A stretch of DNA of 7,907 bases, from assembly GCA_903866425.1 (NCBI GenBank), contig CAIPNN010000074.1, forward strand, positions 1 to 7,907, given 5' to 3'. How positions within the stretch are numbered: the first letter of the stretch is position 1; each line of letters starts with the position of its first letter. Made by a program: the position numbers and the translations under genes. Below, piece after piece: positions 1 through 5,521 of the stretch. The stretch comes from an uncultured Actinomycetes bacterium (GTDB lineage: Bacteria > Actinomycetota > Thermoleophilia > Miltoncostaeales > Miltoncostaeaceae). Below the pieces are notes generated by a model. The model saw only the letters and a list, made by a program, of their open reading frames with translations, had not been told where the DNA came from and did not search any database.

Positions 1-344
1 AGGCGACGCGTGTCGGCGTCTTCCACCGCAAGCACGCCCTGATCACGAAGCCAGGTGCGGAAGCCCACCGGGCCCGACACGCCGGGTGAATCCGCGATGC
101 GGGTGGCGATGACCGCCCCGGGCCACACCCGGTCGCTTTCCAGGCAGTGCGGTCCGGTGCCGTAGTTGCCGATCATCGGCGCACTGAAGGTGAGGATCTG
201 CCCGAGGTACGACGGGTCGGTGACCGCCTCCTGGTAGCCGTTCATGCCGGTGGTGAACACCATCTCGCCCAGTGCGGTGCCCTCAGCACCCACTGAGCGA
301 CAGGGCAGTACAAGACCGTCTTCAAGGACGATGAGCGCGGTCAC
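1..344 (-). CDS. carA: Carbamoyl-phosphate synthase small subunit (N-terminal part; runs off left edge)
   Basis: This is the glutamine amidotransferase subunit of carbamoyl-phosphate synthase, which hydrolyses glutamine and passes ammonia to CarB for the first step of UMP (and arginine) synthesis. Only about 114 N-terminal residues are present; the catalytic class I amidotransferase domain lies beyond the window. The visible part is the CarA N-terminal domain: after MTALIVLEDGLVL comes the family block GEMVFTTGMNGYQEAVTDPS, then a GQIL...IGNYG segment. I chose the GTG at 344-342, which overlaps the stop of the preceding hydrolase gene as GTGA, like the other junctions of this operon. Its Shine-Dalgarno is weak (GGGGA, about 7 nt upstream), so it probably depends on translational coupling. 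carB and later pyr genes would be expected to the left. Identification is secure for the visible part. Confidence 0.95.
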   Translation of the reverse strand, partial: MTALIVLEDGLVLPCRSVGAEGTALGEMVFTTGMNGYQEAVTDPSYLGQILTFSAPMIGNYGTGPHCLESDRVWPGAVIATRIADSPGVSGPVGFRTWLRDQGVLAVEDADTRR

Positions 345-904
345 TTGACCATCCCCGAAATCGCCTTGAACTCAGGCCCGCCGGCTTGCTCAAGCATCTC
401 GAACAGCACCATCTCGGCGGAGGTGATGTACGCCCCCGCCTGTGCCGCCTTGTCGAGGCCAGCCTGGCGGTTGGCGGGCGTGCGGCTGCTCACGGCATCG
501 GCCGCCACATGCACCGCGGCACCGCGTGCGCGCAGGTCGAGTACCGTCTGGCTCACACACACGTGCGCCTCCACCCCGCACACCACCCAGGTGTTGCAGC
601 GCGGGGCGTCGTAGGCCTCCTCGAACGCCGCCACACCACAGGCGCTGAAGCGAGTCTTCTCGATCACCGGCGTTCCGTCGGGCAGGCGCTCGGCCAGTGC
701 GGCCACCGTGTGCCCGAGCCCTTTCGGGTACTGCTCGGTGACGATGACCGGGCGACCCATCACCCCGAAGCCATCCGCCAGCAACCCGCAGTTGGCGACC
801 ACCTCGTCGAAGCGGTCGATCACCGGCGCAAAGGCATCCTGCACGTCGATGATGATGAGTCCCGTGTCCTCGCGCGTGGCGAGTGCCGGATGGCGATTGC
901 TCAT
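341..904 (-). CDS. Isochorismatase-fold cysteine hydrolase inside the pyr operon
   Basis: This 187-residue protein belongs to the isochorismatase/nicotinamidase-like cysteine hydrolases. The catalytic triad is visible: Asp20 in GLIIIDVQDAF, Lys83 in VIEKTRFSAC and Cys116 in CGVEAHVCVSQT. The pattern TEQYPKGLGHT (56-66), VEAHVCV (111-117), a following ADAVSSR stretch and a C-terminal TSAEMVLFEML resembles the YcaC/ISOC1-ISOC2 branch more than true isochorismatases, nicotinamidases or RutB. Substrates of that branch are mostly unknown, so none is assigned. No signal peptide or membrane segment is seen, so it is probably cytoplasmic. The gene overlaps pyrC upstream (ATGA) and carA downstream (GTGA) and has its own GGAGG 5 nt before its ATG, so it is co-expressed with UMP synthesis. 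By position it might act on an amide or carbamoyl compound; that is inference. Family call firm, function unknown. Confidence 0.9.
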   Translation of the reverse strand: MSNRHPALATREDTGLIIIDVQDAFAPVIDRFDEVVANCGLLADGFGVMGRPVIVTEQYPKGLGHTVAALAERLPDGTPVIEKTRFSACGVAAFEEAYDAPRCNTWVVCGVEAHVCVSQTVLDLRARGAAVHVAADAVSSRTPANRQAGLDKAAQAGAYITSAEMVLFEMLEQAGGPEFKAISGMVK

Positions 905-2232
905 GCGTCCCTCCGGTAGACGTCCTGCCCGCCGGCCAGGGTCATGACGACCCGCCCGGTGAACTCCATGCCGACGAACGCGGCGTTGGTCGACTTGCTG
1001 GCGTACGGGCGGTCGCCCACAGTGTCGGTGGCGGCCAGATCGACCACCGCGAAGTTGGCCTCGGCTCCATCGGCAAGCGTGGGCACCGGCAGCCCGAAGA
1101 TGCGGGCCGGGTTGGTGCTCATGCGCAGGATGAGGTCGGCCAGGTCCATGCGGCCACCCAGCACCAGCTCGGTGTGGCAGGCGGCGAAGGCCGTCTCAAG
1201 GCCGATCACACCAAATGGCGCAGCCCCGAACGGGTTGGCCTTCTCATCCGCCGGGTGCGGGGCGTGGTCGGTGGCGATGCAATCGATGGTGCCGTCAATC
1301 AGCGCCTCGATGAGCGCGTCGCGGTCCTCGGTTGCCCGAAGCGGTGGATTCATCTTGAACTTGGCGGGGTCGGGGTCACTGTCGACTGACGACTCCGTGA
1401 GCAGCAGGTGGTGCGGCGTGACCTCTGCGGTCACGTGCACGCCGCGCGCCTTGGCAAGGCGGATCTCATCCACGGTCTCGCGCGCCGACACGTGGCAGAT
1501 GTGGATGCGGCCGTCCTCGTAGGCGGCAAGCGAGCAGTCGCGCGCCACCTGCACGGCCTCACTCACGCCGGGGATGCCGGCGAGCCCGATACGAGCCGAC
1601 ACGACGCCCTCGTGCATCACGCCCGGCCCGGAGAGGCTCATGTCCTCCTCGTGCAGCGTGAACAGCAGGTCGGTGGCCTTCTGGTACTGAAGCGCGCGGC
1701 GCATCACCAGGGCGCTCCCCACCGGCACGCCGTCGTCCGACAGCGCTGCGGCACCGGCCTCGGCCAGATCGCCGTGCTCGGTGAGGGTCTCCCCCTGCTG
1801 GCCCATGGTGATGGCGGGGATGAACCCCGTGGGCACCACGGCCTCGCGGCCCGCGCGCTCAAGCAGCGAGCCGAGAATGCTCGGGCTGTCGGTGGGCGGC
1901 TGCGTGTTGGGCATGGCAAGCACCGTCACCACGCCGCCCGCAGCCGCGCTCGCGGTCCCGGTAGCGATGTCCTCCGCGTGCTCCTTGCCCGGCGTGCGCA
2001 GGTGCACGTGCACATCGACGATGCCCGGGATGACGGTGAGCCCGGTGCCGTCCACGATCTCAAGGCCGTCGGGGTCGCCGCCGATCACGCCACCCCGAAC
2101 CACCAGGTCGCCCTCGCGGTCGATACCGGCAGCCGGGTCGAGAATGCGGGCACCTCGGATGACCACGTTGGCCGGGTCGCCCGGGCGCTGCGGCAGGCGC
2201 ACTCGGGTGTTGGGTGCGTAGTCGACGGTCAT
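901..2232 (-). CDS. pyrC: Dihydroorotase, class I
   Basis: A 443-residue amidohydrolase that cyclises N-carbamoyl-L-aspartate to L-dihydroorotate, the third step of UMP synthesis. After a small N-terminal beta domain (about 22-66) the TIM-barrel begins with the metal motif HVHLR (His75, His77, Arg79). Further expected sites follow: Asn109 in MPNT, SDDG at 165-168, His193 in HEED, His246 in HICHVS, the TPHH block at 271-274, KMNPPLR at 292-298 and Asp321 in ATDHAPH. All metal and substrate positions I can check are present, and the length fits class I bacterial enzymes, which often assemble with aspartate carbamoyltransferase. One difference is Thr80 in HLRTPG, where HLREPG is more usual. The ATG overlaps the pyrB stop (ATGA), with GGAGG 4 nt upstream inside pyrB. 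Confidence 0.97.
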   Translation of the reverse strand: MTVDYAPNTRVRLPQRPGDPANVVIRGARILDPAAGIDREGDLVVRGGVIGGDPDGLEIVDGTGLTVIPGIVDVHVHLRTPGKEHAEDIATGTASAAAGGVVTVLAMPNTQPPTDSPSILGSLLERAGREAVVPTGFIPAITMGQQGETLTEHGDLAEAGAAALSDDGVPVGSALVMRRALQYQKATDLLFTLHEEDMSLSGPGVMHEGVVSARIGLAGIPGVSEAVQVARDCSLAAYEDGRIHICHVSARETVDEIRLAKARGVHVTAEVTPHHLLLTESSVDSDPDPAKFKMNPPLRATEDRDALIEALIDGTIDCIATDHAPHPADEKANPFGAAPFGVIGLETAFAACHTELVLGGRMDLADLILRMSTNPARIFGLPVPTLADGAEANFAVVDLAATDTVGDRPYASKSTNAAFVGMEFTGRVVMTLAGGQDVYRRDA

Positions 2233-3185
2233 GCGGCCTCCAGCGTCACGCCGGGCGCGCGTGGTGCCCCGGCCTTGTCCTCGGTCAGCACGTCGTAGAG
2301 CACCGCCATGCGAACCACCAATCCATTGCCTGCCTGCGCCTCGATGAGCGTGGACGGGTCGTCCACCACCGCGCCGCTGATCTCCACCCCGCGATTGACG
2401 GGGCCTGCGTGCATGACCCGCTGGCCATCGCGAAGCCGCGCGTGATTCACCTGGTACATGCGGGCGTACTCGGCGAGCGACGGCACGAAGCCCCCCTGCC
2501 CCATGCGCTCCAGCTGCATGCGCAGCACGTACACCACGTCGGCGTCGTCGATGTCGCGGATGTCGGCGCTCACCTCGGCGCCAAGCGCCTCCGCCAGATG
2601 CCGCGGCACCAGCGTTGGCGGTGCCACCACGGTCACCTTCGCGCCCATCATGCGGAAGGCCGCGATGCCGGAGCGCGCCACACGCGAGTGCAGCACGTCG
2701 CCCACGAAGGCCACGTGCAGCCCCTCGACGGGCCCGATCTCGCGCTGCACGGTGTAGAGGTCGAGCAGCGCCTGCGTGGGGTGCTCACCCGTGCCGTCGC
2801 CGGCGTTGACCACCGACGCATTGGTGTAGCGGCCCACCACGTCGCAGGCGCCCACCTGCGGGTGGCGCACCACGAACACGTCGGGGTCGTAGGCCTCGAG
2901 CGTGAGGATGGTGTCCTTGAGCGTCTCGCCCTTGTCCATGCTGGTGCCCGCGCCCTTGATGCTCACCACGTCGGCCGACAGGCGCTTGGCCGCCAGCTCG
3001 AACGACGTGCTGGTGCGCGTGGAGGGCTCGAGGAACAGGTTGATGACGGTGCGCCCGCGCAGGGTGGGCACCTTCTTGATGTCGCGCTCCATCACCTCGC
3101 CGAAGCGCTCGGCCGTGCCGAGCACCCGCCCGATGCCGTCGACATCGAGGTCGCCGATGCGGATGAGCGATCCATGCGTGCTCAT
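2229..3185 (-). CDS. pyrB: Aspartate carbamoyltransferase catalytic subunit
   Basis: A 318-residue enzyme that joins carbamoyl phosphate and aspartate to N-carbamoyl-aspartate, the committed step of UMP synthesis. The carbamoyl-phosphate motif STRTS is at 55-59 within FLEPSTRTSTSFE. The mobile-loop Ser81 and Lys84 lie in TSMDKGET, RHP is at 106-108, HPTQ at 134-137 within GDGTGEHPTQ, the domain linker GDVLHSRVARS at 161-171, and the aspartate-binding LRMQLERM at 220-227. The C-terminal motif reads MHAGPVNRGVEI (257-268); relatives normally have HPGP or HPAP, so Ala259 replaces a usually conserved proline. I checked this on the nucleotide sequence (CAC GCA GGC CCC). No pyrI regulatory-subunit gene is seen. 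The ATG overlaps the pyrR stop, with AGGAG 5 nt upstream inside pyrR. Confidence 0.97.
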   Translation of the reverse strand: MSTHGSLIRIGDLDVDGIGRVLGTAERFGEVMERDIKKVPTLRGRTVINLFLEPSTRTSTSFELAAKRLSADVVSIKGAGTSMDKGETLKDTILTLEAYDPDVFVVRHPQVGACDVVGRYTNASVVNAGDGTGEHPTQALLDLYTVQREIGPVEGLHVAFVGDVLHSRVARSGIAAFRMMGAKVTVVAPPTLVPRHLAEALGAEVSADIRDIDDADVVYVLRMQLERMGQGGFVPSLAEYARMYQVNHARLRDGQRVMHAGPVNRGVEISGAVVDDPSTLIEAQAGNGLVVRMAVLYDVLTEDKAGAPRAPGVTLEAA

Positions 3186-3730
3186 GTGGTCTCCTGAAGC
3201 AGCACCTGGTCGGATCCATCGATCTCGGCCAGCTGAACGGTGATGCGCTCCCCGCGGTTGGTGGGGAGGTTGCGGCCCACGTAATCGGGCCGGATGGGCA
3301 GCTCGCGGTGCCCGCGGTCAACCAGCACCGCAAGTTCCACCTTGGGCGGGCGCCCGTAATCGAACACCGCGTCAATGGCGGCCCGGATGGTGCGCCCGGT
3401 GTACAGCACGTCGTCAACGAGGATGACCGAGTGCTTCTCGATGTCGAAGTCGAGCACCGTCTCGCCCACCACCGGCACAACACCCCGGCGTCCGCCGCCC
3501 ACGCCAACGTCGTCGCGATACAGCGCGATATCAACCGACCCGATGGCCGGCGTGGCCCCCGAGAACTCCGCGATGAGCGCCCGCAGGCGCTCGGCCAGCG
3601 GCACGCCGCGGGTGTGCAGACCCACCAGCGCGATGGCCGAGGTGTCGGGGTGATGCTCCACGATCTCGTGCGCGATACGCGCGACCGTGCGACGGAACTG
3701 ATCGGGGTCGATCAGGACCTTGGCAGCCAT
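3182..3730 (-). CDS. pyrR: PyrR: pyr operon RNA-binding regulator / uracil phosphoribosyltransferase-like protein
   Basis: A 182-residue PyrR. In Gram-positive bacteria PyrR binds a conserved hairpin in pyr mRNA when UMP/UTP is high and lowers expression; many PyrR proteins also convert uracil and PRPP to UMP. The PRPP-binding motif is VILVDDVLYTGRT (102-114), preceded by GLHTRGVPLAERL (37-49) and followed by LAVLVDRGHRELPIRPDYVG, all hallmark PyrR segments. A Gly-rich loop (76-83) after LYRDD is a little different from Bacillus. The ATG at 3730 has no good Shine-Dalgarno of its own. It lies 4 nt after the stop of a 16-codon leader ORF, so it probably relies on ribosomes finishing that ORF. 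It is the first enzyme-sized gene of the operon and overlaps pyrB by 4 nt. A matching PyrR-binding hairpin is present just upstream, implying autoregulation. Confidence 0.96.
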   Translation of the reverse strand: MAAKVLIDPDQFRRTVARIAHEIVEHHPDTSAIALVGLHTRGVPLAERLRALIAEFSGATPAIGSVDIALYRDDVGVGGGRRGVVPVVGETVLDFDIEKHSVILVDDVLYTGRTIRAAIDAVFDYGRPPKVELAVLVDRGHRELPIRPDYVGRNLPTNRGERITVQLAEIDGSDQVLLQETT

Positions 3731-3734
3731 GGCG

Positions 3735-3785
3735 CTACCCGTTCGGGGGTGCGAGGGGTCCGTACAGGGACTGGGGTGCGCTCAT
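3735..3785 (-). CDS. Short leader ORF (16 codons) upstream of pyrR
   Basis: A 16-codon ORF encodes MSAPQSLYGPLAPPNG and ends in TAG. Its ATG (3785-3783) is preceded by the strongest Shine-Dalgarno of the region, AAGGAG, with a 7-nt spacer (CAGTTAC), whereas pyrR has none. The stop lies 4 nt before the pyrR ATG, the geometry of termination-reinitiation coupling. Its ribosome site abuts a PyrR-binding hairpin, so its likely role is to put pyrR translation under PyrR control rather than to make a functional peptide. It carries four prolines including a Pro-Pro near the end. In the same frame an open reading frame continues upstream into rnz, but the in-frame ATG after the strong Shine-Dalgarno is the sensible start. 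The call rests on sequence signals only. Confidence 0.7.
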   Translation of the reverse strand: MSAPQSLYGPLAPPNG

Positions 3786-3792
3786 GTAACTG

Positions 3793-3800
3793 CTCCTTCC
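3793..3800 (-). promoter_or_regulatory. Shine-Dalgarno of the pyr leader ORF, adjoining the PyrR hairpin
   Basis: GGAAGGAG reads on the minus strand, with AAGGAG ending 7 nt before the leader ATG. Its first G is the last paired base of the PyrR-binding hairpin, so PyrR bound there would physically block ribosome entry. It is the only strong ribosome site before pyrR. Confidence 0.8.
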
Positions 3801-3817
3801 CGGCCTCACGGGACCGG
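3800..3817 (-). promoter_or_regulatory. PyrR-binding RNA hairpin in the pyr leader
   Basis: On the minus strand the transcript reads CCGGUCCCGUGAGGCCGG. It matches the established PyrR-site core UCCNGNGAGG and folds accordingly: CCGG (3817-3814) pairs with CCGG (3803-3800), U3813 bulges, CC (3812-3811) pairs with GG (3805-3804), and the loop is CGUGA. That gives six pairs, the bulge and the loop typical of PyrR anti-antiterminator/binding loops. The hairpin's 3' end runs straight into the Shine-Dalgarno of the leader ORF. I see no U-tract terminator or antiterminator between it and pyrR, so translational repression, as shown for Mycobacterium smegmatis, fits better than Bacillus-type attenuation. 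PyrR binding itself is inferred. Confidence 0.85.
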
Positions 3818-3819
3818 TG

Positions 3820-4839
3820 TTAAAGGCTTGCGTCGTCCAGCGTAGCAGCCGCCTCCGCGGGTACCGGGGCATCGTCGCGTGCGCCCTTCCCCACCCGCTC
3901 CTGCACCGGAACCAGACGCGGAACCCCGCGCTCGCGGTACGGGATCTCCACCTGGTCGAAGTCGCGCGGCACCACTGTGGCGTCAAATATCCCGCGGGCC
4001 TCGGCCTTCACCTCGCGCGGATGCACGCGGGTACTGATGTGCGTGAGCGCGAGCATGCGCACCCCGGCATCGCGCGCCAGCGTGGCGGCCTCGTCGGCGG
4101 TGCTGTGGCGGGTCTCGATGGCCCGGTCGCGGTCGTCCGACGTGAACGTGGCCTCGTGCACCAGCAGGTCGGCACCGCGCGCGGCGTCCTTCGTGGCGTC
4201 GCACGGGCGCGTATCGCCCGAGAACACCACGACGCGCCCCTCACGGGCTTCCCCCATCACCTGGTCGGGACGCACCACCGAGCCGTCGGCCACCGTCAAC
4301 TCGCCGCCGCGCTGCAGCACACCGAAGTCCGGGCCCGGCGTCACGCCGAGTGCCCGGGCGGCATCCACGTCGAACACCCCGGGGCGATCCTCCTCCACCA
4401 TGGCGTAGCCCAGCGAGCGCACCCCATGGTCGGTGTGGAAGGCGCGCATTTCCATGCCGTCCTCGCGGATCACCGCGCCGGGGCCCGCCTCCATCACATC
4501 GAGGCGGAACGGCAGACGCCCGATGACCGGACGCAGCGTGTCGAGCAGGTCCTCAAGGCCCGGTGGCCCCACCAACAGCAGCTCGCGCTCACGACCTCGC
4601 AGCCCATACGTCTTGAAGATGCCCGGAAGGCCGAGGAAGTGGTCGCCGTGCAGGTGCGTCAGCAGGATGGCGTCGACGTCGGTGAGGCCGAGCCCCGAGC
4701 GGAGCAGCTGACGCTGTGTGCCCTCGCCGCAGTCGATGAGCCAGCGTGCACCGCCACGGGCGATGAGCGTGGCCGACGTGCCACGCGCGGCGCTTGGCAC
4801 CGACGCGGAGGTGCCGATGAATGTGACCTGAAGATCCAC
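3820..4839 (-). CDS. rnz: Ribonuclease Z (tRNA 3' endonuclease)
   Basis: A 339-residue metallo-beta-lactamase-fold endonuclease that cuts tRNA precursors after the discriminator base, mainly those without an encoded CCA. Zinc ligands are visible: HLHGDH at 62-67, His138 in HTDHG, Asp209 in FSGDTRP and His267 in LTHIS, plus the HST motif at 245-247. FIGTSASVPS opens the protein and the GPPGL segment (91-95) begins the tRNA-binding exosite region. It is slightly longer than the usual 305-320 residues because of a C-terminal tail rich in Ala, Asp and Pro (about 310-339). The start is GTG at 4839-4837, giving the canonical MDLQVTFIGTS. A weak AGGG overlapping the stop of the upstream phosphoesterase gene (9-bp gap) is the likely ribosome site. 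A CCA-less tRNA gene lies two genes upstream on the same strand, and the pyr leader begins 2 nt after its stop. Confidence 0.95.
   Translation of the reverse strand: MDLQVTFIGTSASVPSAARGTSATLIARGGARWLIDCGEGTQRQLLRSGLGLTDVDAILLTHLHGDHFLGLPGIFKTYGLRGRERELLLVGPPGLEDLLDTLRPVIGRLPFRLDVMEAGPGAVIREDGMEMRAFHTDHGVRSLGYAMVEEDRPGVFDVDAARALGVTPGPDFGVLQRGGELTVADGSVVRPDQVMGEAREGRVVVFSGDTRPCDATKDAARGADLLVHEATFTSDDRDRAIETRHSTADEAATLARDAGVRMLALTHISTRVHPREVKAEARGIFDATVVPRDFDQVEIPYRERGVPRLVPVQERVGKGARDDAPVPAEAAATLDDASL
3839..3844 (-). promoter_or_regulatory. Possible -10 element for an internal pyr promoter (weak)
   Basis: TACGCT fits the actinobacterial TANNNT pattern and lies inside the last codons of rnz, about 22 nt before the PyrR hairpin. 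A start near 3832 would give a short leader containing the whole hairpin. No -35 like TTGACA is seen at the right distance, and such a six-base match is common by chance. The pyr genes could instead be read from a promoter further upstream. Confidence 0.2.
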
Positions 4840-4848
4840 GCGCTGACC

Positions 4849-5391
4849 CTATTGAACATTCCGGATGAGTTCGACAGGGAGATCTGCCCCGTCGTCGTCC
4901 AGATTCACGAAGCGCACGGCGAGCGGCCCATCGCCATCCACCTCGATCACAACCATCGAGTGATGCGGCTGCCTCCGCCGGTCGGTGGCGCTGCCGGGGT
5001 TGATGATCATGAAGCCATCCGGCGCCGTGGCCCACAGGGGGATGTGCGAGTGGCCGAACGCGACCGCGGCGCAGTCGGGAAACCGTTTGCGAAGGCGCTC
5101 GAGCCGACCCTTCTCGGGGCCCCCGTTGTGCACCAGGCCAAGCCGACGGCCGCCGGGCAACTCCACCTCAGCCGTCGCTGGAAGAGCCGCCTTCACCGCG
5201 TCGTCATCGGCGTTGCCGTTGATCGCGACGACCGGCGGGCCGATCGCCCTCAGATGCGCGAGGCATTCCGTGTCGGCGAGGTCACCTGTATGGACAATGA
5301 GATCCGCCGCACGGCACGCACCCACGCATGTGTCGGGCAGGTGAGATCCCCGCCGCGGGAAATGGGTATCGCCGAGCAACGCGATGCGCAC
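4849..5391 (-). CDS. YfcE/MJ0936-family metallophosphoesterase
   Basis: A 180-residue calcineurin-like phosphoesterase of the small YfcE/MJ0936 type, which hydrolyse phosphodiesters with two metal ions; the cellular substrate is not known. Numbered from the chosen start, the metal ligands appear in order: Asp8 and His10 (GDTH), Asp37 (HTGDL), Asn60 (NGNAD), His88 (VHNGG), His114 and His116 (FGHSHIP), followed by INPGSAT (131-137). The set is complete. I start it at the GTG at 5391-5389, not at an upstream in-frame GTG at 5412, because GGAGG lies 6 nt before it, the resulting N-terminus MRIALLGDTH is typical, and the longer form would overlap the tRNA gene. It lies 18 nt after the tRNA and 9 nt before rnz, so all three may share a transcript. 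No signal peptide, so cytoplasmic. Confidence 0.9.
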   Translation of the reverse strand: MRIALLGDTHFPRRGSHLPDTCVGACRAADLIVHTGDLADTECLAHLRAIGPPVVAINGNADDDAVKAALPATAEVELPGGRRLGLVHNGGPEKGRLERLRKRFPDCAAVAFGHSHIPLWATAPDGFMIINPGSATDRRRQPHHSMVVIEVDGDGPLAVRFVNLDDDGADLPVELIRNVQ

Positions 5392-5397
5392 AGGCTG

Positions 5398-5402
5398 CCT
5401 CC
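5398..5402 (-). promoter_or_regulatory. Shine-Dalgarno that fixes the phosphoesterase start
   Basis: GGAGG on the minus strand, 6 nt before the GTG at 5391. It lies between the tRNA 3' end (5410) and the coding region, so a transcript cut by RNase Z after the tRNA would still keep this ribosome site in a leader of 18 nt. Confidence 0.8.
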
Positions 5403-5409
5403 AGGAGAG

Positions 5410-5482
5410 CACGCGCGGCAGGATTCGAACCTGCGACCCCTGGCTCCGGAGGCCAGTGCTCTATCCACTGAGCTACGCGCGC
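5410..5482 (-). tRNA. tRNA-Arg (anticodon CCG)
   Basis: A 73-nt cloverleaf on the minus strand. The acceptor GCGCGCG (5482-5476) pairs with CGCGCGT (5417-5411), ending in a G-U pair. The D stem is GCTC/GAGC, the anticodon stem CTGGC/GCCAG around the loop CTCCGGA with anticodon CCG (5449-5447), the variable region GGGTC, and the T stem GCAGG/CCTGC around TTCGAAT. The discriminator is G5410. The codon read is CGG (Arg). CCA is not encoded (CTC follows), so the 3' end must be made by RNase Z and CCA-adding enzyme. Fold and anticodon are clear. Confidence 0.97.
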
Positions 5483-5489
5483 TTGCGGG

Positions 5490-5515
5490 GGTGAGTGTAG
5501 ACCCCCCACCTCACC
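5490..5515 (-). terminator. Inverted repeat between the cupin gene and tRNA-Arg (possible weak terminator)
   Basis: GGTGAG (5515-5510 on the minus strand) is complementary to CTCACC (5495-5490), with a 14-nt G-rich loop; a GGGGG/CCCCC pairing inside the same stretch is an alternative fold. It begins 6 nt after the cupin stop codon. There is no U-tract, so it is at best a weak or factor-dependent terminator and may only be chance pairing in a G/C-rich gap. Confidence 0.25.
5494..5499 (-). promoter_or_regulatory. Possible -10 element of the tRNA-Arg promoter
   Basis: TACACT fits TANNNT and ends 11 nt before the tRNA 5' end, giving a predicted start a few nt upstream of the tRNA. The G-rich sequence upstream has no recognisable -35 element. 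Position is right for a tRNA promoter, but the match is short. Confidence 0.35.
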
Positions 5516-5521
5516 GCGCCC

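Noticed and set aside
1408..2298. Plus-strand open frame of 296 codons opposite pyrC
   Set aside because: Antisense shadow; pyrC has every catalytic motif on the other strand.
2214..3197. Plus-strand open frame of 327 codons opposite pyrB
   Set aside because: Antisense shadow of pyrB with skewed composition (many His, Arg, Val) and no family motif.
5392..5412. Longer phosphoesterase starting at GTG 5412
   Set aside because: It would overlap the tRNA 3' end, adds residues that do not fit the family, and places GGAGG inside the coding region instead of 6 nt before the GTG at 5391.
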